64,000 nt of DNA, from contig CM055110.1 in NCBI GenBank assembly GCA_029204225.1, positions 48,983,201 through 49,047,200 of the forward strand. Direction: 5' to 3'. Shown here one piece after another: positions 1 to 11,163 of the stretch (position 1 is the stretch's first letter; every line of letters starts with the position of its first letter). The translations under genes and the position numbers were made by a program. The notes under the pieces were generated by a model. The model worked only from the letters and a program-made list of their open reading frames with translations, searched no databases and had not been told where the DNA came from. The stretch is from Diphasiastrum complanatum (taxonomy: Eukaryota; Streptophyta; Lycopodiopsida; Lycopodiales; Lycopodiaceae).

Positions 1-862
1 TGTCCATCTAGAAAAAGCTCATGTCGCTGCATGAAAGCCCTGGATGTGTTGAAGACCATAATTTTGGTCTTCTCAATGTTGACTTGCAAACCCCACCTAG
101 TACAGAAACCATGAAGATTGTCCAACTGTCTTTGTAGTCCCTCTCTAGTCGAGGAGACTGAAGCAATATCATCTGCATATAGGAGAATAGCAATCAGGAT
201 ATCCCCAAGATGGCAACCTGTACCACCACTCTACTCAATGATCCTCTCAAGCTCGTCAATATATAGTCCAAATAGTGTAGGTGAAAGGCTGCAACCCTGT
301 TTCACCCCGATGGTACTCCATATGTGCTCTGAGAGGCCAGTGTCACCCCGAAAACATCCAAGAACTCGCTCATACAGTGCCATCACAGCTAGAACTGTGT
401 CAGTAGAGAAGCCAAGATCACATAGTCGGTAGATGAGAAGAAAGCATGGAACAGAATCAAAGGCTTTCCTGAAGTCAACAAACAAAGCAACAGTAAACCC
501 TCTGTCTCCTATGCCTGGCTTCCTCAATGATAGCTCGAAGGGTAAGACATGATTTGTGGTGGAATGGTGAGCCCGAAAGGTAGCCTGGCCCAATGCATGT
601 AGTCTCCTGGTCTCAGACTCAGAACTGATCGCTGACTGAAGTATAGCACCATAAAGCTTCGCTATGACATGGCCAATCATGATAGTACGGCAGTTACCGG
701 GATTCATGGGGTCACCATTTTTGTGGATGGGGTGGATGATATTAGTGCACCAGGAGTGGGGGAAGCCAGAGACGACAGCACGGTTAAGCAGAGTGGCTAG
801 AGTGGGTGATAGTAGATCTGCAACATGAATCAGAAGTTCCGATTCAAGATCTGGTGGGTCTC
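1..862 (-). pseudogene. LINE reverse transcriptase domain (copy D), broken
   Basis: Reverse transcriptase of a non-LTR retrotransposon, which would copy LINE RNA at a nicked target. Reading leftwards, the palm motifs appear in order: motif A (DFRKAFDSVP) near 580, motif B (GVKQGCSLSPTLF) near 275-315, motif C (YADDI) at 165-179, and motif D (NIEKTKIMVF) near 60-90. The frame is open from about 850 to 1 except for one TAG at 231-233, just after the motif B block. A frameshift near 855 separates it from the endonuclease frame. The copy runs off the left edge of the window, so its 3' end is unseen. The same family appears at 10.3-13.3 kb and 17.9-19.5 kb. Broken, so presumably inactive. Confidence 0.9.
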
Positions 863-1735
863 CATTCTCTTTATGGCCACAGTGACCATTTCAGAGGTGA
901 AGAAGGTGAATTCACTGGGATGGGGGGAGATATAAATGGGCGAGTCAGTAGGTATGGTGTAGAGTGAGGTAGCATAGGTGGACCATACATGTAGATCATC
1001 AAGAAGAGGGGGAGGAGCACGAGGGATAAATGCATGCCAAAAGGCGCCAGTGGAGGAACTAAACAAGGAAGCAATGAGGCTTCTACCTTTACGTTCTTTG
1101 TAGGCGCGTTTTTTGCGGCGGAGTGTACAATGGAGGGATCGACGAGCAGTAGAGAGAATAAGTGGATCATGTGTACGTGCATGTGTAACATGGAGGTGTA
1201 GTGAACGGCACTCATCATCAAACCATGGAGGCTAAGCAGGACGAGCTCGTGTGATTGCACGACGGTGGGGTGTGGATGGAAAGGAAACCGAGGCAGCTGT
1301 ATGAAGTGAGGTGGTAAGGAAACAAGCCTGTGACTCTAATGTACTATCATGGGAGTTAAAATCACCAGTAAGAAGAATAGAGCCACGATCTAAGAATCTG
1401 ATAATATTTGTGGAGAGATCAGTGACGGGAGAGCCAATGCCCCCTACGTAAGAGGAGGACTCCGAGGGAAAGTAGCATGCAGCAATGAAGAGATCTCTGG
1501 CCAATCCGATATCACGTCCAATGAGACGGACCCATATATAGCGTGCATAATCGTCATGTCTGATAAACTCTATAATCGGGTGTAGGGACTCCCTGTATAA
1601 ACATGCAACCCCGCCAGAACCTCTACCACTCAAAGATCTCGCCTCTGCCCTGTAAATTGAATCCCATCTGTAGCCTGATACTTTATCATGTCATGCTAAT
1701 AGAAGGACCTCTTGATGGAAGGACATTTTCCACTT
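863..1735 (-). pseudogene. LINE APE-type endonuclease and linker (copy D), broken
   Basis: Upstream half of the same LINE. An exonuclease-endonuclease-phosphatase (APE) domain carries the GDFNSHDS motif near 1360 and strands such as GGVACLYR and IWVRLIGRD. A linker with a conserved aromatic/basic stretch (PPWFDDECRSLHLH) follows. The frame is continuous from about 1735 to 870 apart from TGA at 1691-1693 and TAG at 1232-1234. Homology stops near 1735, so the copy is probably 5'-truncated there. An APE domain, an RT and, in sister copies, a C-terminal zinc-binding domain are typical of APE-bearing LINE clades. The exact clade cannot be set by eye. Confidence 0.85.
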
Positions 1736-2355
1736 TGTCCAATTTATGGTAGGAGCTTACCATCTCCACATGTCCAATTTTTTATAGAACCTTATCATCT
1801 CCTTGTATAATCTAGCTAGCATTTATATAGTTCTATGTGTACAAAATCTATCAAAATGTGAATAAAGATTCATGTTAACCGGGATCCAACTCAAGACAAC
1901 CAAGAATGAGTACCTTTTTTAGTTGGGATGAATTTCCTTGTTTTAGATTTTAGAAAGGCATATATAGGAGGCTTGGGCATACTAGAGATAAGAGAATTCT
2001 ACCATAGCTTTGAAGTAGTTGTGAAGGAGGCTCATAGATCAATGGTAGATACTCTCAATAACTATATTCATTTTGTATTGTGAGGGATGTTTTGACTCAA
2101 GAAAACATCATTTTTGGAGCAATAGACTTGTAGCTCATCCTACACAACCATGTGTGACATATTTCTTCTCTAGACTATGTTCAAGAAAAGCAATGAATCA
2201 TGTGGATTTGCCTTCCTCAAGCATTCATAGAAGACATAGACTCCGGGCGGGACCCACTACCCACAAACTTCATCTAGACAACATCACTATTAGATCATTC
2301 ATGTAGATGATTGGGAGTCAAACGATGAGATACCCATTTCTTTTAGAGATCGTGA
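1736..2355. other. No gene seen
   Basis: AT-rich sequence between the LINE fragment and the MITE. The only open frame of note is a 77-codon one at 2073-2306, which resembles nothing I know. It may be intronic to the RanBPM gene if that gene continues leftwards. Confidence 0.5.
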
Positions 2356-2363
2356 TCGGAGGC

Positions 2364-2576
2364 CAATGTTTCACGAATCAACGATTCAAACAAGGAATTG
2401 CAGTTCGAATCAGTCCGATTCGAATCGGAAACCTGTTCAAAAAGGTAACCGTGTAAAAAAAATTCAAATCGGTGAAAAATTGTTCGAATCGGACGATTCG
2501 AACCTGACCTAGCCGGTTCGAACCGGTCGAATCGGCCGATTCGAACCACCGATTTGAACCAGTGCATGAAACATTG
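2364..2576. mobile_element. hAT-type MITE with 8-bp target duplication
   Basis: A 213-bp non-coding element. It starts CAATGTTTCACG and ends CATGAAACATTG, giving inverted ends that match at 11 of 12 positions. The perfect 8-bp direct repeat TCGGAGGC flanks it at 2356-2363 and 2577-2584. An 8-bp duplication with CA-starting ends is the hAT signature. The interior is packed with variants of GATTCGAA and TTCGAATCGG in both orientations, so it can fold extensively. It has no coding capacity and must have moved with a transposase supplied elsewhere. Confidence 0.85.
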
Positions 2577-2584
2577 TCGGAGGC

Positions 2585-3484
2585 AGAGTTGTCAAACATC
2601 GACTTATCGAACCTAGGATATTAGCCCACACACCTATAGAAGATAACACAAGATTTGTTCATAGGCTTGAATCTTATAAGGATGAGACTGATCTCCCAAA
2701 CTTCAAAATAGATCTTACGATCATTATGATAGGATCGATGGAAGGACAAGCCTTTTACTAGTTGGAAGTGTCATTATGCGATGACAACCAGAAATCTAGC
2801 CTGGCCAACTCACCTATAACACTCCCATCTTGACCACCAGAAACTTTGGAGGTTATCATAAAGCCTACTATAGAGGCCCCAAGTGGCACCTGGTCCATCC
2901 AAACAAATGTGACTAGTAGATTTCCTTGCAAAGCCACCCCAGCCTAAGGAAATCAAGGAAAGTAACAAAAATTAAAGGTAGGAGAGGAGAGTGACAAGAT
3001 GGAACTCATCCAAATCCTCAAGATCTCTTCAAATTGTTCTTACCAAATGAGATCCAAATCGGAGTATATACAAAAAGGTTGAGGCTTGGAATGACCTGAA
3101 CTGTTTCACATGTGTGGGATAGTACATCCATTTGTCCTTTAGCTCCTCCTAAGGTCTCATACAAATCTATGGCCATACAATCAAATTGCACCTCTTGAAT
3201 AAAAGCTAGAATCTAGGAAAATGCATTGTAACTTGAAAATTTTGACTATTTGCCTTAATGGCTCTTGGTATTATGTACAAGATAACCTATGCCTATGCTT
3301 CACCCGTGAGAACAGGCTCCACTCGTGGAAGGACATTATGTAAATAGAGTTTGCCTAATCAAGCTATATTGCCATATTTCTCACATCAAGTGTTGGTAGC
3401 TTCTAGAAACTTTATCTAGATGTGGAGCACTCAAATTTTGGGTTAGACAAAGTGGCCTCCAATTTGGCCCAAAGTTGGAATTTG
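2585..3484. other. No gene seen; possible Copia 3' flank
   Basis: No coding signal on either strand. The stretch next to 3485 lies downstream of the minus-strand Copia RNase H fragment and could hold remnants of its 3' LTR, but I could not find LTR borders or a second copy. Confidence 0.4.
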
Positions 3485-4010
3485 CATATTATTTCACATT
3501 CACCCTCAATTCTAACTTTACTTCATCAAAGATAGATTTCTTCTTAAAACCAACCAAGTATCTATGCCTCTCAAATAGTTCTCTACCTAAGGATTTGATG
3601 AAGAAATCAGCCAAACAATTTTTTAATGCTACATGTTTAAGCATTACTTCTTTGGCAAGAAGTTTCTCCCTTATAACATGATAAGCAATCTTGATGTGTT
3701 TGCTCCTTGTATGAAAAATAGGATTTTGTGCCAAGTTTTGTGCTAAAAGGTTGTCACAATAGATTGTTGGTGTATCGTTGGGATCTTGAATTTGGGTCTC
3801 AATAGAAGTGTTTTGATTTTTAGTGTGTCCTTGCATGAAGCAACGAGAAATTTGACCTCGACAAGAGGTTGATGAGAAAGATATAGTATCTTGTTTCTTT
3901 GATAGCCAACAAACAACTCCATCTTTCAAAAAGAATGCATAATTATCACTTGTGGATTTTCTCCATTTGATCTCTGATATGTTTTGAGCCCTGCTTGGGT
4001 GCACTATTTC
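3485..4010 (-). pseudogene. Ty1/Copia pol fragment, RNase H C-terminus
   Basis: About 170 codons matching the end of a Copia polyprotein: a strand with WLSKKQDTISFSST, then a jump past the usual EAEY segment, then CDNLLAQNLAQNPIFHTRSKHI, IREKLLAKEVMLKHV and the terminal LADFFIKSLGRELFERHR block. The catalytic EAEYRA stretch is replaced by unrelated residues, which points to a small frameshift or deletion. RT and integrase are absent, so this is a dead fragment. It lies on the RanBPM strand, left of exon 4. Confidence 0.85.
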
Positions 4011-4835
4011 CCTCCAAAGTGATGCCTCCCTTGTTTTTCAAATTAAGGATTAGGAGTTCCTAGAAAGTTCCTCTACAGCTTTCAAGAAACTACATATAGT
4101 TATTAAACTCATTATCTAGTTTTTGATCATTGAGATGCTTAGGCTTATTGTGGCAGAGCTCAATTACAATGCTTGAAGGGATTTGTCTATAATTGTATTT
4201 GCTAATCTTTTAATAACCTTTACAGGAAATTGTTCATTGTTATCAATTATGGTCTTTCTATGCTTTAAGTGATACTATAAATGTGAATCCATTCATAACA
4301 CTCAAACAAAGCATAGAACCCCAGGGCCAAGTTTCCTCATCTAGAAAAACCTACAATTGTTCCATATGCATCAAGGCACCTTGGAGAAATACTTATGTTT
4401 TCTTATCAACTGGTTTATACAAATTCAAATATATCATCTAGAAAAATGCCTCAACAAACTCATGAACATAGTGCTCAGAGCACAGGAACTCGTCAAGAAT
4501 ACTGTTCTTATCATAAAATAATGGATCAGGGGAAAACCACCATTACTACTTGATTGTCTTATCTGCACAAGATTTTCACCTAACACTAAAAATGCTTATT
4601 TCTTTGATATTAACAAGATTTACATTACACTTCAGGTAGGTTTCTTGGTAGGAGAACACATTTGGATTTTGCTATGACATACTATTAAGGAATCTCAATC
4701 TAATCTAAGAAACAATTCACAAGCATATAGTTTTGTCAAATTGCTTGTCTCCTAGTAGAGGGTGGCGATAATGAAGCTCCTCCCCATCATAGATGTTATG
4801 TCCACATCCTGCATATAGGATTTGGCGTAATCCTA
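4011..4835. other. No gene seen
   Basis: AT-rich, stops in all frames, no repeat or domain recognised by eye. Confidence 0.4.
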
Positions 4836-5080
4836 GACTTGGATACACGGTACTCCAGTATGCAAGATTATTGGTTACGCCTCATTATTCCAAAGGCCAG
4901 TAATGTAATAAATAACCTTGTGAGGGCCCAAACACATTAGTGGAGCTAGTGCATGGATAGGATGGCTATAGGCATGTGTAGAGTATCAATAGTAATGAAA
5001 AGCGCTTTTGGGGATTTACCTAGCTTGCATGGGCACATGCACAAGTGAGGTTGGGGCCCATATATCCTTGTAGGAACCTG
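4836..5080. repeat. Dispersed repeat, copy 1 (second copy at 43448-43680)
   Basis: Shares an ordered series of blocks with 43448-43680: CTCCAGT, CAAGATTATTGGT, a block ATAACCTTG/ATTACCTTG followed by GAGGGCCCA/GAGGACCCA, AGTGCATG, and GCATGGG before a short TATA-like stretch. The copy at 43.4 kb sits directly before a Copia LTR. It may be part of an LTR of an unidentified element. Similarity is diverged and was judged by eye. Confidence 0.45.
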
Positions 5081-5277
5081 CCCTCCTACCATTCCATTTG
5101 CTTGTTTTCATTACCAGTTTCCTCTCTATACACCTACATCCTATCCTGTGGCTCGGGGGTGATGCCACTAGAGATTGATCGGTGGCTTCTCATTGGTTGG
5201 GCGGTTTTGCTCCACCGTTCTTCTTGTGTTTGTCTTGTAAGCTTGAGGAGCTTTCCCTTACAATAGACCTCTATTTA

Positions 5278-5508
5278 AGACCACTACTCACTATTTCGAT
5301 ATCTAGTCATGTCAAGGTTAATCTAGCCTTGACTCGTAAGTATCTGACCCACCAAGAATAGTGTAGCTCCGATAACAGTCACAACCATCGGGTGGTCATG
5401 GCAACGTAACCATGGTGGGTCAAATACTCCAAGAACCACCAATCAAGGCCTACTAATCAACCTTGGCATGACCAAATGACCAGATATCATAATAGCATGT
5501 AGTGGTCT
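5278..5508. mobile_element. Fold-back MITE, TA-flanked
   Basis: A 231-bp sequence whose two halves are imperfect inverted repeats over roughly 90 bp each. The left arm starts AGACCACTACTCACTATT and the reverse complement of the right arm starts AGACCACTACATGCTATT. Both arms continue through GATATCT, CAAGGTT, CCTTGA and TGACCCACCA. Both ends abut TA, as expected for a Stowaway-like (Tc1/mariner-derived) element, although a two-base duplication proves little. No coding capacity. Confidence 0.7.
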
Positions 5509-5829
5509 TAGATAGCAACCTATGTCAGGGAAGACCACCATTCTCACAACCGGCTAGTAGGAGAAAAGAAGCTCGAGGAAATGCGAGTGTTAACACTTTT
5601 TTTTAAATCTTATTTGAGCACCATTTTGGGTCTACAACAAAATGATCTCCATAATAGGAACTAATTTCTATTCACGTACATAAGGTTTTTGGCAAGAGGG
5701 ACTATTCACGTACAGTTAAATTTTGTTCATCCTCCAAGTGGAAATTGAATAATAAATGCCATTACGTGCCTTTGTTCTCCAACAATGGGGGAATTTGCTT
5801 GCCCCCTTATCAATATCATTTCAATACAA

Positions 5830-6300
5830 GATTAAAGAAATGATGCAAATTATTCTTCCATCATCACAAAAGAAACTCTCAACTGAAGGCTAAAAAAGTT
5901 GCAATACCTATGCAACTTTACTCTGCACCCTCGTCCAATAAAAAATAGGGTTCTAGTACAAAGCTCAAAGTTTGAAATATCTTCTACTAGCCACTTAACA
6001 ACCTCTCTTATCAAAGCCAAAGAAAAATACCAGGCTAGCATATACTTTGAATACTTGGGACTTGAAAATACTTCTAAGGTATAGCCATATCATCCAGAAG
6101 TCCAGCATTCGAGCAAGATGTGAAGCACATCTTTGATCTCGCAACTTCATGGTCATGATAGATCTAATATATCTTGATTTTATTGAAATTAGTCCCTAGA
6201 CAAGAACCGACCTTGTAACAATTGAAAAGCATTCCTTCCAAACTTGTAACTATACCTTAACCTCAAATGTTCAAACAATGATAAGAGGAAGGTAGTCTAA
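5830..6300 (-). pseudogene. Possible LINE zinc-binding domain relic
   Basis: Very degraded minus-strand reading, interrupted by many stops. One frame contains a spaced SCEIKDVLHILLEC stretch, like the zf-RVT domain at the end of plant LINE polyproteins (C..C...HxLxxC). I see no RT motifs beside it. This could be chance. Confidence 0.25.
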
Positions 6301-6558
6301 ACTGCGGATAAGACGGCTGCAATGGTTAGGTCAAACCGGTAGAGATAACAAATATCAACCAAAACTGAAAAACATCTGGTCAGCCTTATGAGCATAGACT
6401 GCAAAGAGTTTACTTCACTAGTTCAGCAGCTTCCCAAATCAGGTACATAAACAAAAGAAATTTAAACATTCACATATTGCAGGCTATGAAAAGCTTTTAC
6501 AACAAAAAACACCTACACTGAATTTTTGCAAGTCAGAATAGATGAAGCTGGGACGAAC

Positions 6559-6604
6559 CTCAATGTCAAAAACGAACGGGCTCTGACCAAAGTTGACGCA
6601 CACC
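6559..6604 (-). CDS. RanBPM-like gene, exon 4
   Basis: Forty-six bases coding the last SPRY strand (VNFGQSPFVFDIE). The acceptor is TTTGTAG at 6605-6611. The first base completes the Lys codon split with exon 3. It ends in phase 0 at GAG before GTTCGT, a donor with GT but an unusual +3 to +6. Human RanBP9 has a closely similar NFGQHPFVFDIE at this place. Confidence 0.85.
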
Positions 6605-9600
6605 CTACAAATGAAACATAGATGTATATTTTCAAATACTAGTAGGGTGGGTATGTTCAATCTTGAACAACTGAGATTGCTAACCATGCTAAACACATTG
6701 CTAGGACAGCTGAAAGAAAATATGTCGAAGGAGAGACTGGCATAAAATCACATACTTTTCATTTGGACTGTGAAGTCCAAAAGTTGGATACAATGGAAGT
6801 TGTACATCCTTAAACGTCGTTCCAATAATCTTGCCATTCTTTCTGCAAATTTCAAAAGTACATTTTCAAGATCCCAACTAACTACCAAGCCATCGGGTGT
6901 ACAAATTTTGCAATATAACGTCAACAACCACAATGAGTCCATATTTTCAATTTTGCATGTAGCTGTCAAATCTAGGTCGCGACCGTGACTAAGCAGATCC
7001 GGTTGGATCTTACAGTGCTCTAGAATGATGCCTCAACACAAACGAATAGGCCATCACAGGCTCCATATTGGCAACAAATTCCAGCAAATAAGCAAAGATA
7101 TTTAACTTCACAATTCTTTGTAAGCTTCATAGCACAAAATATATTAGTAAATTCTATTTCACCATACTTTTATTTTTTAACTTAAGGAACATTTCCGCAT
7201 AAAAAGAGGAAACTGAGTCCATAAAAACAAAAGAATGTCATATCATTATACCGGAAAAAAAAAATACTCAAGAGATTCTGATTTTAATTTACATGAAGAT
7301 CACAACGAGGCTAAAAGGGGCAGGAGGAGGCTTTTATCGGCATATAAGAAAGCCAAGAAAATGGGTTGACACAAAAGTATCACCAATAACAAGCTTGAAA
7401 GCTTTCATATGGTAGATGTTTCTAAGGAGTTCACACATCAAATGCACAGTCCACATGCTGTTTTTCTCAGGCAGATAGAGGAAATTGGTGCATGAAAGCA
7501 AGTAAAACCTTTGATAAGGAAAATGTGTTTTAAGGATATTCACGAGACTGATTGGAGAAAACTTTTTAAAACAAAGGCTCTTCAATGCATGCTACATTTT
7601 GGTAATTAAAGATGCACATTGCCATAGTTGAAAACTACTTGTATGGACACAGGTCAGTACATATGGACATACAAGTATCCGTACATCCATTTGTGTGTGT
7701 AGAGGAAATTATACGATCCATATATGAGCTAACCAAGTGACACTACTTGTAAAAGCTTGTCACCCAGCCTTTTGAACAACCTAGAAAACTAGAAATGAAT
7801 AGGTGACGCTCTACAAGAACATCTATAAGTTTAAACACTGAACTAAAAGAAGTCAACTTGCAAAAAGAAAAAACAAAGCAACTAGATATATTACTACATA
7901 CATGCTTTTATCGAACTACATATTTTGTGGCATATGGGTACAGGTCCCTCTAGTATTCGGACATAGTTGCCCGTTCCAAAATGGAACGCGTTCCGTTTTG
8001 GAACATGGCCAAAAAAAAAAACCCTAATTATTTAACAAAGAAAAAAAGACCCAATACATTCCAGAACGTACTGTACGTTCAGCGAGTGGTTGGGTCGGAA
8101 CGGGTTTCTACGTATCTGGATAAGGTTACTTGGTCTAATTAATAGTAACTCGGCATTTGCATAAGCTTGCTAAGTCCATGTGATTCCTAGCCTTTTTGGA
8201 TGGACCTTCCAATCAGCTATGAATAGGCATGACACCTTAAAATAGATGGATGATTGATTGAGAGTAGCTCGGCATAAGATTAGATTATAGTGAGTTACAT
8301 TTTCCTTTCGAATGTTGTATTGTTATTCATCTAGATCAATGCAGACACACTTCTTTTGCATTACCTTTCTATGGTAGTATTGTTTAGCTTGCAACTCAAC
8401 ATCATTATTCATAGCATATTTTCAAGCTTGGAGACTGATGCCCTTACAACCTCATATATAGCCGTAGCTCAATATAATTGACATAAAAAGTGTTTACTGC
8501 CAATTAAATCCTAACCTCATCAAACTTCCCTAGCTCGACGCTAGACACTGACTAATTGCAATTGATGAGGGGTGTAACATACTTCCTCCCCATTTAAGTC
8601 CTCAAGAATGAAGTCAAAAAAACTCTTTTTAAAAACAAGGAAACAGAGGTCAATAAGACAACTAGCAACAAACCAAACAAAAGATGCGAACAAGAAACGT
8701 CAAAGCTATAGATAAAGGCCTAGGCCAATGAAAGGAAGTGCACATCCACCAACACACTATTTTTCTTTTGAGTATAGGAAGAAAAGGTTTCATCGAAGGA
8801 GAGTTTATGAAAAGCAAGACAACTAGTTTGTTGAGGTCAAGGAAGAACGATACTTGGGCAAGGAAGATATAGATTACAATGATGTGATTATATTAAAGTA
8901 ATGAATGGAAAAGATGCCATGGGAATGATGCATACAGCTGAACAAACTATGGCCAAAAAACCATTAATGAATCTTGTAGAATATAAACTCAAAATACTTA
9001 TTTTGGTAAAATTCAGATATGGATTTGTCAAGGAGTAAATTAGGGAGCAAGGCAAACAGCAAATTTTGTCAATTTCGTGAATAAGTCCAAAGCCGGTGGT
9101 AACATAATTTGCTTATATGACAAGTCTTCCGGAGTTTAGTGTAATGGAGACCTACTCGAGGAGCTCGTAGGTCGGTGGACCCTCCTAGTGTACAGAGGCG
9201 GTCAAGGGTGTCTAAGGAGGTGGTCATAAGTCAAAAGAGGTGAAAGACGTTTCATAACGAGGTAGGAGTAGCTTCTAAGAATTGTTGAAGATTAAAGCAC
9301 ACGACATTCATTCACTTAAAGTCAAAGTGCTCTTAGATATTGCTATTAATTGGACAGCCACAAATACTATTCTCTCATCAAGAATCTATAGCTAGTATAG
9401 CAGCAATCTAATTAAGGAGTGCTTGACCACTGCGCTGAAAGTTTCGAAATAATCAATGTTGGGGATTTGTAAAAATCCCCTTGCCACCAGTCGAGCCTTC
9501 CTTCTATCGATGATTCCATATGCCTTATACTTGATCTTGAATATCCATTTACAATCAACGATCTTTCTGCCTGCAGGCAACTTAGTGATTGTCCAAGTGT

Positions 9601-11077
9601 TGTTCTTCATCAAAGAGTTGTATTCTTTATCCATGGCTTGCTCCCGTTATTGAACGGTCTTTTTGTTTTCTCCAAGAAACTGCGTGTACATATTGATTAC
9701 AGCTAGACAGTCTTGTTTCCAAAGTTGAAATCATAATCGTTATCAAAAGACTATATGGGTCCAAGAGGGGGTGTATGCTCTTTCTTAACTTTGATCTCAA
9801 AACTTTCAAATGAATTACTAGCAATCGTAAATAAGTACTTACGTAAAAAAAAATTCTTGAGATGCATAGTTGATTCCAGCACCAATTGTGTCACCAACTG
9901 TGAAAGTTGGACCAAAAGTATCCCCTACTCCATGACCATGATAAAGCTTGCCATCGTCTCCATGGTAGCCATAGCTATTGGGATCCCATCTGCAAAATAT
10001 ACAAGGGACTCCCCACATTGTATCATACTAGTTGTGTTGGAGCATAGGTTTAAATCCAACAAGAAAGAAAATTATGGGAAATTTCCTACATATCTTGCTT
10101 GAAGACTTTTAATGGACAAATTTTGGAAGAGAAAAATCAACCATTGCCCACTCTTTTGCAAACCATAAGAAATTTTCACAGTACATAATCTTAGGTTTTT
10201 CTCATAATAAATAACTCATACAAAATACATTTAATCTACTTTTAAGAGCTCAAATTTGAAGAAAGCACAAGCGTGAAGGAGATGTTAGAGTTAATGTTCA
10301 CATTAGTACCCCTAATGTTATCATCTAGGTTTATTAGGAGATTCCAGGGTACCCCGAGAGAAGAGCGAATTTGTCAGTTATGTTCCTTGGATGAGGTGGA
10401 GTCAGAGGAGCACTTTATCTTTAGGTGCCCGGTATATTACGAGATCAGAGGGAGATACCACTGTCTGTTCCGTGACACGCCTGTCACCCTACGATCCCTC
10501 CTAGCCTATGAAGACTCCCGTTGCGCCGCACTCATGATACGAGAGATGTTTATTCTGAGACAGGACCTGTGTCAGATAGCCCAGCGGAGTCATGTTTCTC
10601 AACCTCATATCTCTTCTTTCTTCTCCAGGAGGAGGAGCCGAGACCTAGCATTTGATGTTGATGAGGTTGATGACGACTTACATGCCCATCGGGATCAGAG
10701 ACAGTGTCCCACTCATACTCATATTGCTGCACGAGCTACACGACCGATCATGAGGAGACCTCATGCTCTTAGACGACGTCAGCGACCACCAGAGGTTCCT
10801 CATGCTGCAGCCCATATTACATCCTTTTATAGCATCAGCGTGACAGGATTGGATGATAGTGTCATACCATATTCATGACATTTAGCAGTATATATGCTCC
10901 CACATGCTTCATATTTCATTGCATCTTTTTCAGTTTCCATTTCAGTTCATAGCAGTTAGATTTGTTAATTTTGTTATAGTTTTGGAGACGTTTCATACAC
11001 TCCTACGGTTACCACATACTTGACGTGTACATTTACTAGTCTTATATGCCTTTTGGCATGGAAAAGACATTAATAAA

Positions 11078-11163
<86 letters not shown>

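Larger units (their letters stand above)
6843..9842 (-). other. RanBPM-like gene, intron 2 (3.0 kb)
   Basis: Starts GTAAGT and ends TTTGCAG. It contains a Copia RT fragment (9390-9830) almost touching exon 2 and a palindrome-rich stretch near 7970-8090. The rest (7000-7960, 8100-9385) is AT-rich with no coding signal. Confidence 0.85.

Noticed and set aside
5045-5266. 73-codon frame near 5.1 kb as a small protein
   Set aside because: No domain, no splice support, and it overlaps a dispersed repeat.
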